Assembly: GCA_007129225.1 (NCBI GenBank) | Contig: SKVX01000372.1 | Span: forward strand, 1-6,127 | Length of the DNA: 6,127 bases | Origin: Halomonas sp. | GTDB taxonomy: Bacteria; Pseudomonadota; Gammaproteobacteria; Pseudomonadales; Halomonadaceae | Reading direction: 5' to 3' | Program-made: the position numbers and the translations under genes | Shown: one piece after another, positions 5,912 to 6,127 of the stretch | Layout of the letters: each line of letters starts with the position of its first letter | Position numbering within the stretch: the stretch's first letter is position 1 | The notes under the pieces: generated by a model | What the model saw: only the letters and a program-made list of their open reading frames with translations | Databases searched by the model: none | Told to the model about the DNA's origin: nothing

Positions 5912-6127
5912 AGGAAATCGAAGACCTCGCTGTGTATGCGTGAGGCAGGAATGCCCTGGTCGGTCAGCAGTCGCTGCAGATGATCATTCATTCCCGGGGG
6001 GCCGCAGATATAGATTTCTCGTTCCGCGTAGTCGGGGCAGTGCTGGCGCAGGAAGGCTTCGTCCAGCCGCCCTCGCTCCTTGGAGTAATGCTGGGTGAAG
6101 CAAAAGGACTCGTGAGCTTCGGCAATA
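5908..6127 (-). CDS. FNR/ferric-reductase-type oxidoreductase, C-terminal NAD(P)-binding part only
   Basis: Only the last 72 residues and the stop are in the window; the 5' end lies beyond 6127. The visible part matches the end of a ferredoxin-NADP reductase-type NAD(P)-binding domain: REIYICGPPGMNDHLQRLL contains the C-G-P-x-x-M motif at the nicotinamide site. The protein finishes with GIPASRIHSEVFDFL, the usual helix-turn then E-x-F carboxy terminus. That ending is close to the form in NAD(P)H ferric-reductase-like membrane flavoproteins, but whether membrane helices or a 2Fe-2S domain precede it cannot be seen. Its TGA shares ATGA with the start of the heme/flavin gene, so the two are co-translated. 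It presumably supplies electrons from cytosolic NAD(P)H to that exported protein, which would require a transmembrane segment in the missing part or a separate partner. Confidence 0.85.
   Translation of the reverse strand, partial: IAEAHESFCFTQHYSKERGRLDEAFLRQHCPDYAEREIYICGPPGMNDHLQRLLTDQGIPASRIHSEVFDFL

Noticed and set aside
4688..5983. Long open frame on the plus strand (431 codons) across the heme/flavin gene and the GGDEF-EAL 5' end
   Set aside because: It spans an intergenic hairpin and runs antisense to two well-supported genes. Its product is low-complexity and resembles no family.

Overview
The window is a compact, high-GC (estimated by eye at over 60%) stretch of bacterial chromosome with every supportable gene on the minus strand. 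The protein families, codon bias and gene style suggest a gammaproteobacterium. The exported protein at 5075-5911 is very acidic (59 Asp/Glu against 26 Lys/Arg, counted by hand), which fits a salt-tolerant lineage such as the Halomonadaceae; that placement is inference, not a match to a known genome. Six protein genes are visible, and the two at the window edges are cut off.

In transcription order (right to left): (1) 5908-6127, the C-terminal end of an FNR/ferric-reductase-type NAD(P)H oxidoreductase. (2) 5075-5911, overlapping it by 4 bp, a secreted protein with an N-terminal cytochrome b5-like heme domain and a C-terminal FMN-binding domain carrying a D-x-x-S-G-A-T flavinylation motif. (3) After a 113-bp gap with a GC-rich hairpin, 2601-4961, a membrane-anchored PAS-GGDEF-EAL cyclic-di-GMP protein. 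(4) 1586-2545, a LysR-type regulator 55 bp further on. (5) A 181-bp gap with two perfect inverted repeats. (6) 877-1404 and 1-880, the small (DctQ) and large (DctM, truncated) membrane subunits of a TRAP transporter, joined by an ATGA overlap.

There are three functional units. The reductase and heme/flavin protein look like a two-gene electron-transfer unit: NAD(P)H is oxidised at the reductase, and electrons would pass to a periplasmic protein holding a b-type heme and probably a covalently bound FMN. The GGDEF-EAL protein is a stand-alone second-messenger enzyme. The LysR protein is the obvious candidate regulator of the TRAP transporter next to it, and the inverted repeat at 1502-1518 has the T-N11-A dyad geometry of a LysR-type site. 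No solute-binding protein (DctP) gene lies upstream of dctQ here, so it must be downstream of dctM or elsewhere.

The least routine item is the cytochrome b5/FMN_bind fusion coupled to a reductase. The transporter, regulator and c-di-GMP protein belong to well-known families. No tRNA, rRNA, CRISPR array, insertion sequence or phage gene was seen.
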